DNA of 46,804 nt. Origin: CAYLPU01 sp964385635 (GTDB lineage: Bacteria; Chloroflexota; Anaerolineae; B4-G1). The position numbers and the translations under genes were made by a program. The notes under the pieces are model-generated. The model ran no database searches. It was not told the DNA's origin and saw only the letters and a list, made by a program, of their open reading frames with translations. Below, one piece after another: positions 8,281-15,086 of this stretch (positions are counted from its first letter, which is position 1; each line of letters begins with the position of its first letter). The stretch covers positions 1 to 46,804 of the forward strand of contig CAYLPU010000032.1 of assembly GCA_964385635.1 (NCBI GenBank), in the 5' to 3' direction.

Positions 8281-10728
8281 CTATACCTGAACCCGCCGCA
8301 ACCTCAGGCTGTTGCTGACGACGGTGATGGAACTGAGGGCCATCGCGAGAGCAGCCAGCACCGGGTGGAGTTGACGCAGGATGGCGGGCATCCACGGGAA
8401 AGGATAGAGGACCCCCGCAGCCAGCGGGATGAGTGCCACGTTATAGAAGAAGGCCCAGAACAGATTCTGCTTGATGGTGCGCATCGTGGCGCGGCTGAGG
8501 GCTAGCGCCTGGGACACCACCCGCAGGTCACCCCGCATCAGTGTCACGTCGGCTGTCTCCATCGCCACGTCGGTCCCGGTGCCCAGGGCGATTCCGACGT
8601 CGGCCTGGGCCAGCGCCGGGGCGTCGTTGATGCCGTCGCCGACCATGCTGACCAGGAGACCCTCCGCTTGGAGCCGCTTCACCTGCGTCGCCTTGTCGGC
8701 GGGCAGCACCTCGGCGACGACCCGGTCGATGCCAGCCTGGGCGGCGATGGCCTCGGCAGTGCGGTGGTTGTCGCCGGTGAGCATGACCACCTCCAGCCCC
8801 AGCCGGTGCAGTTGCGCCACTGCCTCGGCCGAACTTTCCTTCAGCGTGTCGGCCATGCCCAGGATGCCTGCCGCTTCCCCGTCCACCGCCACCGCCACGC
8901 TGGTCTTGGCTTCCGTCTGCAACTGCTCTACCTCGGCGGCCAGGTCCCTTAGCGGGATGCCCTCCGCCTCCAGCCATTCCGGCTTGCCCACCAGCACCGC
9001 GTACCCATCCACCTGGGCGCGGATGCCCTTGCCGGGGACTGCCTCGAAGTCCTGCGGGTCGGCCAGGGTCAGTCCCCGCGCCTCCGCCTCGGCGACGACT
9101 GCCTGCCCCAACGGATGTTCCGAACCACGTTCAGCAGAAGCAGCCCAGCGCAGAATTTGGTCATCGGTCATTGAGCGTTGATCGTTGCCTACGATATCGG
9201 TGACGGTCGGCCGGCCGATGGTGAGGGTACCGGTCTTGTCCAGGACGATGACCTGGAGGCGGTGGGCGGTCTCCAGGGCTTCGCTATTCTTGAACAGGAT
9301 GCCCAGTTCCGCCCCCTTGCCGGTGCCGACCATGATGGAGGTGGGGGTTGCCAGCCCCAGGGCGCAGGGGCAGGAGATGACCAGCACCGCCACCAGGCGG
9401 ATGATGGCGGCGGTGAAGTCCCCGCCCACAGCCCACCAGACAGCGAAGGTGACCAACGCGATGATGATGACAGCAGGGACGAAGACGCCCGCCACCCGGT
9501 CGGCCAGACGCTGGATGGGGGCCTTGCTGCCCTGGGCCTCCTGCACCAGCCGGATGATCTGGGCCAGGGCGGTCTCCGCGCCGACCCGCGTGGCCTCGAA
9601 CTTGAGCAGCCCCTGTTTGTTGATCGTCGCGCCGATGATCTCGTCGCCAGGGCTTTTGTCCACCGGGATCGGCTCGCCGGTAAGCATACTCTCATCCACC
9701 GCCGAGTGGCCCTCGACGACGATCCCATCCACCGGCGCTCGCTCGCCGGGCCGCACGACGACCAGGTCGCCGACCCGTACTTCCCCGACCGGCACGTCCA
9801 TCTCTGCGCCGTCCCGCACGACGCGGGCGGTCTTGGCCCGCAGCCCCATCAGTTTGCGAATGGCTGCGCCGGTTTTGCCTTTGGCGCTGGCCTCCAGTAG
9901 TTTGCCCAACTTGATGAGGGTGATGATGACGGCCGAGGTCTCGAAGTAGACGTGCTGGCCCGCCGTCGGGGAGAGGAGCACCACCAGGCTATACAGGTAG
10001 GCGACGGAGGAGCCCATCGCCACCAGGACGTCCATATTGGCGGTGCGGTTGCGCAAAGCGTGATACGAGCCGACGTAGTAGTCCCACCCGGTGTAGAATT
10101 GGACCGGGGTGGCCAGGGCCAGGAAGAGCCAGTTGACCCAGGGGGCGTGCGCCCAGGGCCCCAGGAGGCCGAAGTCGCGGGCCATGCTGAGCAGGAAGAG
10201 GGGCAGCGAGAAGACGACGCCTACCCAGAACTTGCGGGTCTGGTCGGCGATCTCAGCCTGGCGGGCCTGGGCCTCGACGTCCTCCATCTCCTCCTGGTCG
10301 GCGGCCTGTACCACGCCGTAGCCGGCCTCCTCGACGGCGCGGATCATCGCCGCGACGGAGGCCAGGCCGGGGATGTACTCGACGGTGGCTCGCTCGGTGG
10401 CGAAGTTAACATTGGCCTGGACGATACCATCCACCTTCCGGTTCAGCGCCCGCTCGACGGTGGCGGCGCAGTTGGCGCAGGTCATGCCGGTGATGGGCAG
10501 TTCGACCCGTGCGGTCACGACGCCATAGCCAGCGTCCTCTACTCGCTGCACCAGGTCGGCGGGCTTGAGCAACGCCGGGTCGAAGACCACTGCGGCCTGC
10601 TCAGTGGCGAAGTTCACCGCTGCGTCGGACACGCCCTCCGCCTTTTTGAGGCTGCGCTCGACGGTGGCGGCGCAGTTGGCGCAGGTCATACCGATGATGG
10701 GGAGGGTGAGGCGGGTGGGCTCTGGCAT
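8281..10728 (-). CDS. copA: Copper-translocating P1B-type ATPase
   Basis: An 815-residue Cu(I) exporter of the plasma membrane. Two N-terminal heavy-metal domains carry GMTCANC (CxxC at residues 16-19 and 84-87). TGE is at 350-352, the transmembrane metal site CPC at 453-455, the phosphorylation motif DKTGT at 497-501, HP at 538-539, and GDGINDAP in the P domain. Residues about 513-523 (GNDQRSMTDDQ), between the DKTGT strand and the N domain, are encoded by a 7-bp tandem repeat (9157-9184). The CopZ-like chaperone gene lies 11 bp upstream on the same strand, so the pair is one operon. Confidence 0.95.
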   Translation of the reverse strand: MPEPTRLTLPIIGMTCANCAATVERSLKKAEGVSDAAVNFATEQAAVVFDPALLKPADLVQRVEDAGYGVVTARVELPITGMTCANCAATVERALNRKVDGIVQANVNFATERATVEYIPGLASVAAMIRAVEEAGYGVVQAADQEEMEDVEAQARQAEIADQTRKFWVGVVFSLPLFLLSMARDFGLLGPWAHAPWVNWLFLALATPVQFYTGWDYYVGSYHALRNRTANMDVLVAMGSSVAYLYSLVVLLSPTAGQHVYFETSAVIITLIKLGKLLEASAKGKTGAAIRKLMGLRAKTARVVRDGAEMDVPVGEVRVGDLVVVRPGERAPVDGIVVEGHSAVDESMLTGEPIPVDKSPGDEIIGATINKQGLLKFEATRVGAETALAQIIRLVQEAQGSKAPIQRLADRVAGVFVPAVIIIALVTFAVWWAVGGDFTAAIIRLVAVLVISCPCALGLATPTSIMVGTGKGAELGILFKNSEALETAHRLQVIVLDKTGTLTIGRPTVTDIVGNDQRSMTDDQILRWAASAERGSEHPLGQAVVAEAEARGLTLADPQDFEAVPGKGIRAQVDGYAVLVGKPEWLEAEGIPLRDLAAEVEQLQTEAKTSVAVAVDGEAAGILGMADTLKESSAEAVAQLHRLGLEVVMLTGDNHRTAEAIAAQAGIDRVVAEVLPADKATQVKRLQAEGLLVSMVGDGINDAPALAQADVGIALGTGTDVAMETADVTLMRGDLRVVSQALALSRATMRTIKQNLFWAFFYNVALIPLAAGVLYPFPWMPAILRQLHPVLAALAMALSSITVVSNSLRLRRVQV
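9157..9184. repeat. Heptamer repeat inside copA
   Basis: Four degenerate 7-bp units: TTGGTCA, TCGGTCA, TTGAGCG, TTGATCG. They encode part of the GNDQRSMTDDQ segment of CopA. The TTGGTCA/TTTGTCA type recurs in the GT-C genes at 12956, 16844 and 17482. Confidence 0.6.
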
Positions 10729-10739
10729 GTCAGGACTCC

Positions 10740-10946
10740 TTACTCTGCAGGCGGGTAGTTGATCTCAGCCAGCAGGGACTTGACACCGTCCCAGGTGGCG
10801 GGCGAGTCCCACTCAACGGTGACGGTTTTTGTCTCAGCATCGCCGGTCACGTTGGTGACGCCTTCCAGTTCCCCCAGTTCGCGCTTGATGGTCATCACGC
10901 AGTGGTTGCAGGTGATGTTTGGGATGGTAAGTGTCTTGCTCGTCAT
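10740..10946 (-). CDS. copZ: CopZ-like heavy-metal-associated copper chaperone
   Basis: A 68-residue single HMA domain with CNHC at residues 13-16 (CxxC metal site; the usual G-M-T-C is N-I-T-C here) and a beta-alpha-beta-beta-alpha-beta pattern. It would deliver Cu(I) to the CopA encoded 11 bp downstream. The ribosome site AGGAGG lies eight bases before the ATG. It is the first gene of the operon, behind the promoter at 10989-11016. It could serve another soft metal, but the copA partner favours copper. Confidence 0.9.
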   Translation of the reverse strand: MTSKTLTIPNITCNHCVMTIKRELGELEGVTNVTGDAETKTVTVEWDSPATWDGVKSLLAEINYPPAE

Positions 10947-10970
10947 TTCCGTAGCCTCCTCTTAATTTAT

Positions 10971-11016
10971 ATGATGGCTATCATCTTTATTATATCACAT
11001 AAATCGGAAATGTCAA
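10971..11016 (-). promoter_or_regulatory. copZ-copA promoter with palindrome over the start of transcription
   Basis: On the minus strand the consensus TTGACA (11011-11016) is followed after 16 bases by the consensus TATAAT (10989-10994). Starting four bases downstream, a near-perfect inverted repeat ATGATGGCTATCAT (10971-10984) covers the predicted +1. Such strong boxes plus an operator at +1 suggest a repressed, metal-inducible promoter; the repressor is not in the window. The -35 box touches the target duplication of the adjacent MITE. Confidence 0.65.
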
Positions 11017-11023
11017 CCTACGA

Positions 11024-11184
11024 GTAACTACTCACCCGTTTGCCCCGCCGATGGTTGAAACCATCGGCTGATACGCAAAGTGCGTTAAAACGCACTAAAA
11101 CGCGACTTTCTAACCCGTTTTAACGGGTTTCGCCGTATCAGCGGGGCGTTTCAACGCTCCGCGTGGGGGTGGCTGAGTAGTTAC
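11024..11184. mobile_element. 161-bp MITE with terminal inverted repeats and 8-bp target duplication
   Basis: The ends are perfect 11-bp inverted repeats, GTAACTACTCA at 11024-11034 and its complement at 11174-11184. They are flanked exactly by the direct repeat ACCTACGA at 11016-11023 and 11185-11192, a target-site duplication. Four compact hairpins lie inside: CCGATGGTT/AACCATCGG, GTGCGTT/AACGCAC, ACCCGTT/AACGGGT, and GCGGGGCGTT with AACGCTCCGC. No coding capacity is present, so it must be moved by a transposase encoded elsewhere. It separates the copper operon from the GT-C cluster. Confidence 0.8.
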
Positions 11185-11247
11185 ACCTACGAAGTGTTTG
11201 ATTCGCATTAGAACAGCCCATCCCTGCGTTGGGCCGTCGGGCCGGGT

Positions 11248-11276
11248 TTGGTGCTGATGGCGATTTGTGCTACAAT
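11248..11276 (+). promoter_or_regulatory. Promoter at the start of the GT-C cluster
   Basis: TTGGTG (11248-11253), 17 bases, TACAAT (11271-11276). The predicted start near 11283 leaves a 25-base leader before the GTG at 11308. This rules out the longer upstream reading start, which would overlap the -35 box. Confidence 0.55.
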
Positions 11277-11307
11277 CTGGCCCAAGGCGGGCAGAACGGG
11301 AGCGGCT

Positions 11308-12870
11308 GTGAATCGTAAAGAATGGCGCTGGGTCGTGCTGGTGACGCTGGCATTGGTGACCGCCAGCAGCCTGCCCTACCTCATCGCCTGGGCGGTGACG
11401 CCTGAGGGCGCGCACTTCACCGGATTGCTGGTCAATCCGCTGGACGGGCACTCGTATATCGCCAAGATGCGCCAGGGGCTGGATGGCTCGTGGCGTTTTC
11501 GTTTGGTCTTTACGCCTGAATCACAGGAGGGAGTATACCTGTTCCTGCTCCACATCGTGCTGGGCCACATGGCACGCTGGACTGGCCTACCGCTCATCGC
11601 CATCTATCACGGCGCTCGTGTGCTGGCAGGTGTGGCTCTGCCTTTGGTGGGCTATTGTTTCATCGCCTTGTTGGGGGGAGAACGGGGGCAGCGGCGGCTG
11701 GCCCTGTTGCTGCTGGGTATTTCCTCGGGATTAGGGTGGCTGGTTGCGCTGGGTGGCTACCTGTCTTCGGACCTATGGGTGCCCGAGGCGTTTGTCTTTT
11801 ACTCGATTCTCGACACCATGCACTTTCCACTGGCGATCACGCTGATGTTGGTAATTCTTATGGGGCTGGCCCGACCTGGTCGGGAACCGGGCTGGCGCGA
11901 GGCGCTCGTCGCGGCTGTGGCATCGGTCGGCCTGGGCGTGGTGCAGCCCTTCGGTGTGATCCCGGTGTACGCGACGCTGGCGGTGTGGCTGGGACTGCGC
12001 TGGCTGTGTGACCGCCAGGTGGCCTGGCGGACGGTCGGCTGGACGGCGGCAGCCGGGCTGGTGGCAGTGGTCTACCCGCTGTATGGAGTACTGGCTATCC
12101 GGGCCGACCCAGTGCTGGTCGATTGGAGCGCGCAGAACCAGACGCCCTCACCGCCGGTGTGGGACTGGCTGCTGAGTTTTGGCCTGATGGCGGCGCTGGC
12201 GGTGCCGGGTGTGGCGGCGGCGGTGCGCCAGCGCTTGGAAGGCGGTCTGCTGCTGGTGGCGTGGGTGATTGCGGCAGGTGTGGGGATGTACGCGCCCCTG
12301 GCGCTTCAGCGACGGCTGGCGCTGGGTCTGCAGGTGCCGCTGGCCCTGCTGGCAGCAGCAGGCTGGTGGCAGGCGATACGGCCCCGGCTGCGGGCCCGTC
12401 TGCGAGGACCGGCAATGATGGCGATGCTGGGCTTCTCGACATTGACCAACCTGTTCCTGATGGCGATGTTCGTTCTGGCGGCGTTGGGCGGTGAACCACG
12501 CTTCTATCTCAGCGATGGCGAATGGCAGGCGCTGGAGTGGCTGCGGGAGAAGGTGAACCACGACCAAGTGGTGTTGTGTGCACCCCAGACTGGGATGTTC
12601 GTACCGGCCTGGGCCGGGCAGCGGGTGGTCTACGGCCATCCCTTCGAGACGGTGAACGCGGAGCGGCGGAAGGCGCAGGTAGAGGCGTACTGGGCTGGCA
12701 AGATGAGCCCGGCGGAGCGGGATGGGTTCTTGCGGGAGAACCAGGTGGGGTATGTGCTGGTCGGGCCGAGGGAGTTGGAGATTGGAGATTGGGGATTGGA
12801 GATTGCTGAGTTTGAAGGGGAGTTGGTGTTTGAGGGGGAGGATGTGAGAGTATACGATGTGAGCGATTAG
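11308..12870 (+). CDS. GT-C-like polytopic membrane protein, paralogue family A (copy A1)
   Basis: A 520-residue protein with about 10-12 hydrophobic segments and a soluble C-terminal tail. Residues 2-60 hold the family A signature: a first membrane helix, then HFTGLLVNPLDGHSYIAKMRQG and FTPESQEGVYLF. Two other full copies (15087, 40325) and two remnants share it. The extracytoplasmic Asp-containing loop after the first helix recalls GT-C glycosyltransferases, which take sugars from polyprenyl phosphates; activity and substrate are not shown. The C-terminus has VGYVLVGPRE and a tail partly encoded by a 7-bp repeat. GTG start with GGGAG upstream. Confidence 0.8.
   Translation: MNRKEWRWVVLVTLALVTASSLPYLIAWAVTPEGAHFTGLLVNPLDGHSYIAKMRQGLDGSWRFRLVFTPESQEGVYLFLLHIVLGHMARWTGLPLIAIYHGARVLAGVALPLVGYCFIALLGGERGQRRLALLLLGISSGLGWLVALGGYLSSDLWVPEAFVFYSILDTMHFPLAITLMLVILMGLARPGREPGWREALVAAVASVGLGVVQPFGVIPVYATLAVWLGLRWLCDRQVAWRTVGWTAAAGLVAVVYPLYGVLAIRADPVLVDWSAQNQTPSPPVWDWLLSFGLMAALAVPGVAAAVRQRLEGGLLLVAWVIAAGVGMYAPLALQRRLALGLQVPLALLAAAGWWQAIRPRLRARLRGPAMMAMLGFSTLTNLFLMAMFVLAALGGEPRFYLSDGEWQALEWLREKVNHDQVVLCAPQTGMFVPAWAGQRVVYGHPFETVNAERRKAQVEAYWAGKMSPAERDGFLRENQVGYVLVGPRELEIGDWGLEIAEFEGELVFEGEDVRVYDVSD
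12774..12805. repeat. Heptamer repeat, ATTGGAG type, in family A gene
   Basis: About four 7-bp units (GTTGGAG, ATTGGAG, ATTGGGG, ATTGGAG) plus a partial one. They encode the ELEIGDWGLEIA stretch near the C-terminus of the 11308 gene. Related units occur at 19711. Confidence 0.7.
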
Positions 12871-12886
12871 TAGTAAGGGAGAGCGG

Positions 12887-12918
12887 AGACAAGGGGATGA
12901 GGGGACCAGGTGACAAGG
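12887..12918. repeat. Octamer repeat between GT-C genes
   Basis: Four degenerate 8-bp units (AGACAAGG, GGATGAGG, GGACCAGG, TGACAAGG) at the junction of the first family A gene and the following YfhO-like gene. The same octamer class forms the long array at 13475. Confidence 0.6.
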
Positions 12919-12955
12919 TGACCCATACGCAGAGGCCAGGCACTGTTCGTTGGGA

Positions 12956-12990
12956 TTGGTCATTTGTCATTTGTCATTTGGCATTTATCA
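12956..12990. repeat. Heptamer repeat, TTTGTCA type
   Basis: Five 7-bp units (TTGGTCA, TTTGTCA, TTTGTCA, TTTGGCA, TTTATCA). They encode the start of the first membrane helix (SFVICHLAFI) of the frame-broken YfhO-like gene, so a repeat here builds part of a membrane span. Confidence 0.7.
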
Positions 12991-13474
12991 TCTTAGCGTT
13001 GGCCTTACTTTTGCCAGTGGCGCGGCGCCCGGGTTGGTGGATTTGGGTGCCGGGGGCGGAACATTCGGATCTGGCGGTGACGCATTGGCCCAACGTGCAC
13101 TTCACGCGGCTGGCGCTGTGGGAGCATGGGCAGTTCCCGCTGTGGCGATCCACGATTATGAGTGGCACTCCCTTCGCAGCCAACCCGCTGGCGGGGCTGT
13201 ACTATCCGCCCAACTGGCTTTTCCTGTTCCTTCCCTGGTTGCCCCTGGAGGTTGGATTCAACCTTTCGGCTTTGGCGCATCTGTGGCTGGCGGGGGCGGC
13301 GATGTACGCGCTAATGCGGTGTGGCTTCGGTGCTGGTATGTGGGGGGCGCTGGTGGCGGCGGTGGCATACGAAGCGTCGCCCAAACTGCTGGCTCACCTG
13401 GGGGCTGGGCACGTGGGATGGGTGCAGGCGTGGGGGTGGCTGCCGGTGGTAATGCTATGTATGGTGCGGTTGTT

Positions 13475-13562
13475 GAAGGAGACGGGGAGACAAGGAGACA
13501 AGGGGACGGGGAGACAAGGGGACCAGGAGACAAAGAGGCCGGGAGACAAGGGGGCAAAGAGG
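13475..13562. repeat. Array of eleven 8-bp units at the frame break
   Basis: Eleven degenerate octamers of the CAAGGAGA type, 88 bp. One frame gives a charged linker rich in GDKGTGRQGD, another gives GETRRQGDGE. Because 8 is not a multiple of 3, gain or loss of one or two units shifts the frame; the downstream YfhO coding sequence is one such shift away. Confidence 0.8.
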
Positions 13563-15086
13563 GGCAATCCGCAATCTGGGCGGGGGTGGCGCTGGCGGTG
13601 CAGTTCTGCGCCGACGTGCGGATGGCAGCGTATACGTTGATGGCGGCAGTAGCGCTGGTGTTGGTGTGGATGCTGAGACGGGTAGGTGGTGAAACAAGGA
13701 GGCAGGGGGTCACGTTGCAGTCGCGTGCTCGTCGCTGGGGTTTGGGGTTTGGGGTTTGCGGTTTGGGATTTGTTGTTTTCCTGGGTCTGGCTGCCTGCCA
13801 GTGGCTTCCCCTGGTGGCACTGCTGCCGGAGACGACGCGGGCCTCGATGACGCTGCACGATGCAACGGTCTGGTCACTGCCCTGGCGTTACCTGGTGGGA
13901 CTGCTGCTGGCCGACCACGGTGGTTACCACGAGTGGATGACCTACGTCGGCATTAGCACGCTGGTGCTGGCGGGGATTGGGGTGGGAGCGTTGTGGCGGA
14001 CGCGAGGGGAACGCTGGTTAGTTGGTTGGTTGGTTGGTTTGTTGGTTGGAGCGGCCTGGTTCAGCCTGGGGGAAAACGGGAGGTTGTTCCAGATGTTGTG
14101 GCGCGTCGTGCCGGGGCTGGGACTGCTGCGAGTGCCGCCCCGGGCGTGGGTACTGGTCGTTTTCGCGACGGCAGTGCTGGCGGGGCTCGGTGTGGAGGAG
14201 ACGCTGGGACAGGGGGATAGGGGGACAAGGAGAACAGCGCGCTGGGGGCGGATGTTGCTGTTGGCGGTGGCAGTGTTTGCGGTGTTGCTGGTTGCCGGTT
14301 ATTGGTTGCTGGTGGGGGTGCCGCCACTCAATCTGGTGATGTTTGGAGTGGTGACGCCGCTGGCGGCTGCAATCTGCAATTCGCAGTTTAGTAGTTCCGG
14401 CACCAGTTCCGGCAAATCACAGTTGTTGGGGTTGGCCGTTGTTCTGCTCGTCGCCGTTGACCTGCTGGTGGTGGATAGGACGCTGGGTGAGGCTCGGTCG
14501 CCGGAGGAAGTGTTCGCCGACGGGCGAGCGGCGGTGGAGTGGCTGGCGACACAGCCGGGCCGTTTTCGGGTCTACTCGCCCAGTTACAGCATACCTCAGC
14601 ACGTGGCGGAACTGTACGGGCTGGAACTGGCCGATGGTGTGGACCCTCTGCAATTGCACGTCTACGCCGACTATCTGGCTCGTGCAGCCGGGTTGGAGCC
14701 ACGAGGGTACAGCGTGACCTCGCCACCTTTCCCGGAAGGGGCCGACGTGCGCATTGCATTGAAGGACGTGGTGCCAGATGCGGAGATGCTGGGTTTGCTA
14801 GGGGTGCGGTACGTAGCGGCAGCGTTTCCGATTGCAGATAACAGATTGCAACTGGTGGGCCGGTTCGATGGGGTGTATGTCTATCGGAATGAGGAGGCAC
14901 GGCCGGTGGCTGATTCAGAATTGGGCGGTGGCATTGTGCTGGCCGATGGGACGAGACTGTTTCGGTACCACCCATGGGCAGTGTATGCAGGATGGATGGT
15001 GTCGGGCGCGATGGTGGTTGGTTTGTTGGTTTGTTGGCTGGTGGGCTGGCCGGCCGGTGGGCCGGTGAGTTGGGGACGGAGACGAC

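Noticed and set aside
1..11300. Defence island
   Set aside because: Only one R-M pair and one toxin-antitoxin module are present, separated by transporter and copper genes; two such modules in 6 kb do not establish an island.
13475..13562. Programmed ribosomal frameshift site
   Set aside because: No slippery heptamer followed by a stem-loop is evident; an array of 8-bp units gives a simpler explanation through copy number.
12897..13640. Treating the N-terminal YfhO part as a complete short gene
   Set aside because: Its last about 50 codons are repeat-derived and then nonsense, while the other frame continues the membrane protein.
14015..14050. TTGG tetranucleotide run (also near 15019, 19126 and 42519) as a further tandem repeat class
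   Set aside because: It encodes Trp/Leu/Val/Gly membrane-helix sequence (WLVGWLVG), so codon bias for a helix may suffice; kept out of the repeat list.
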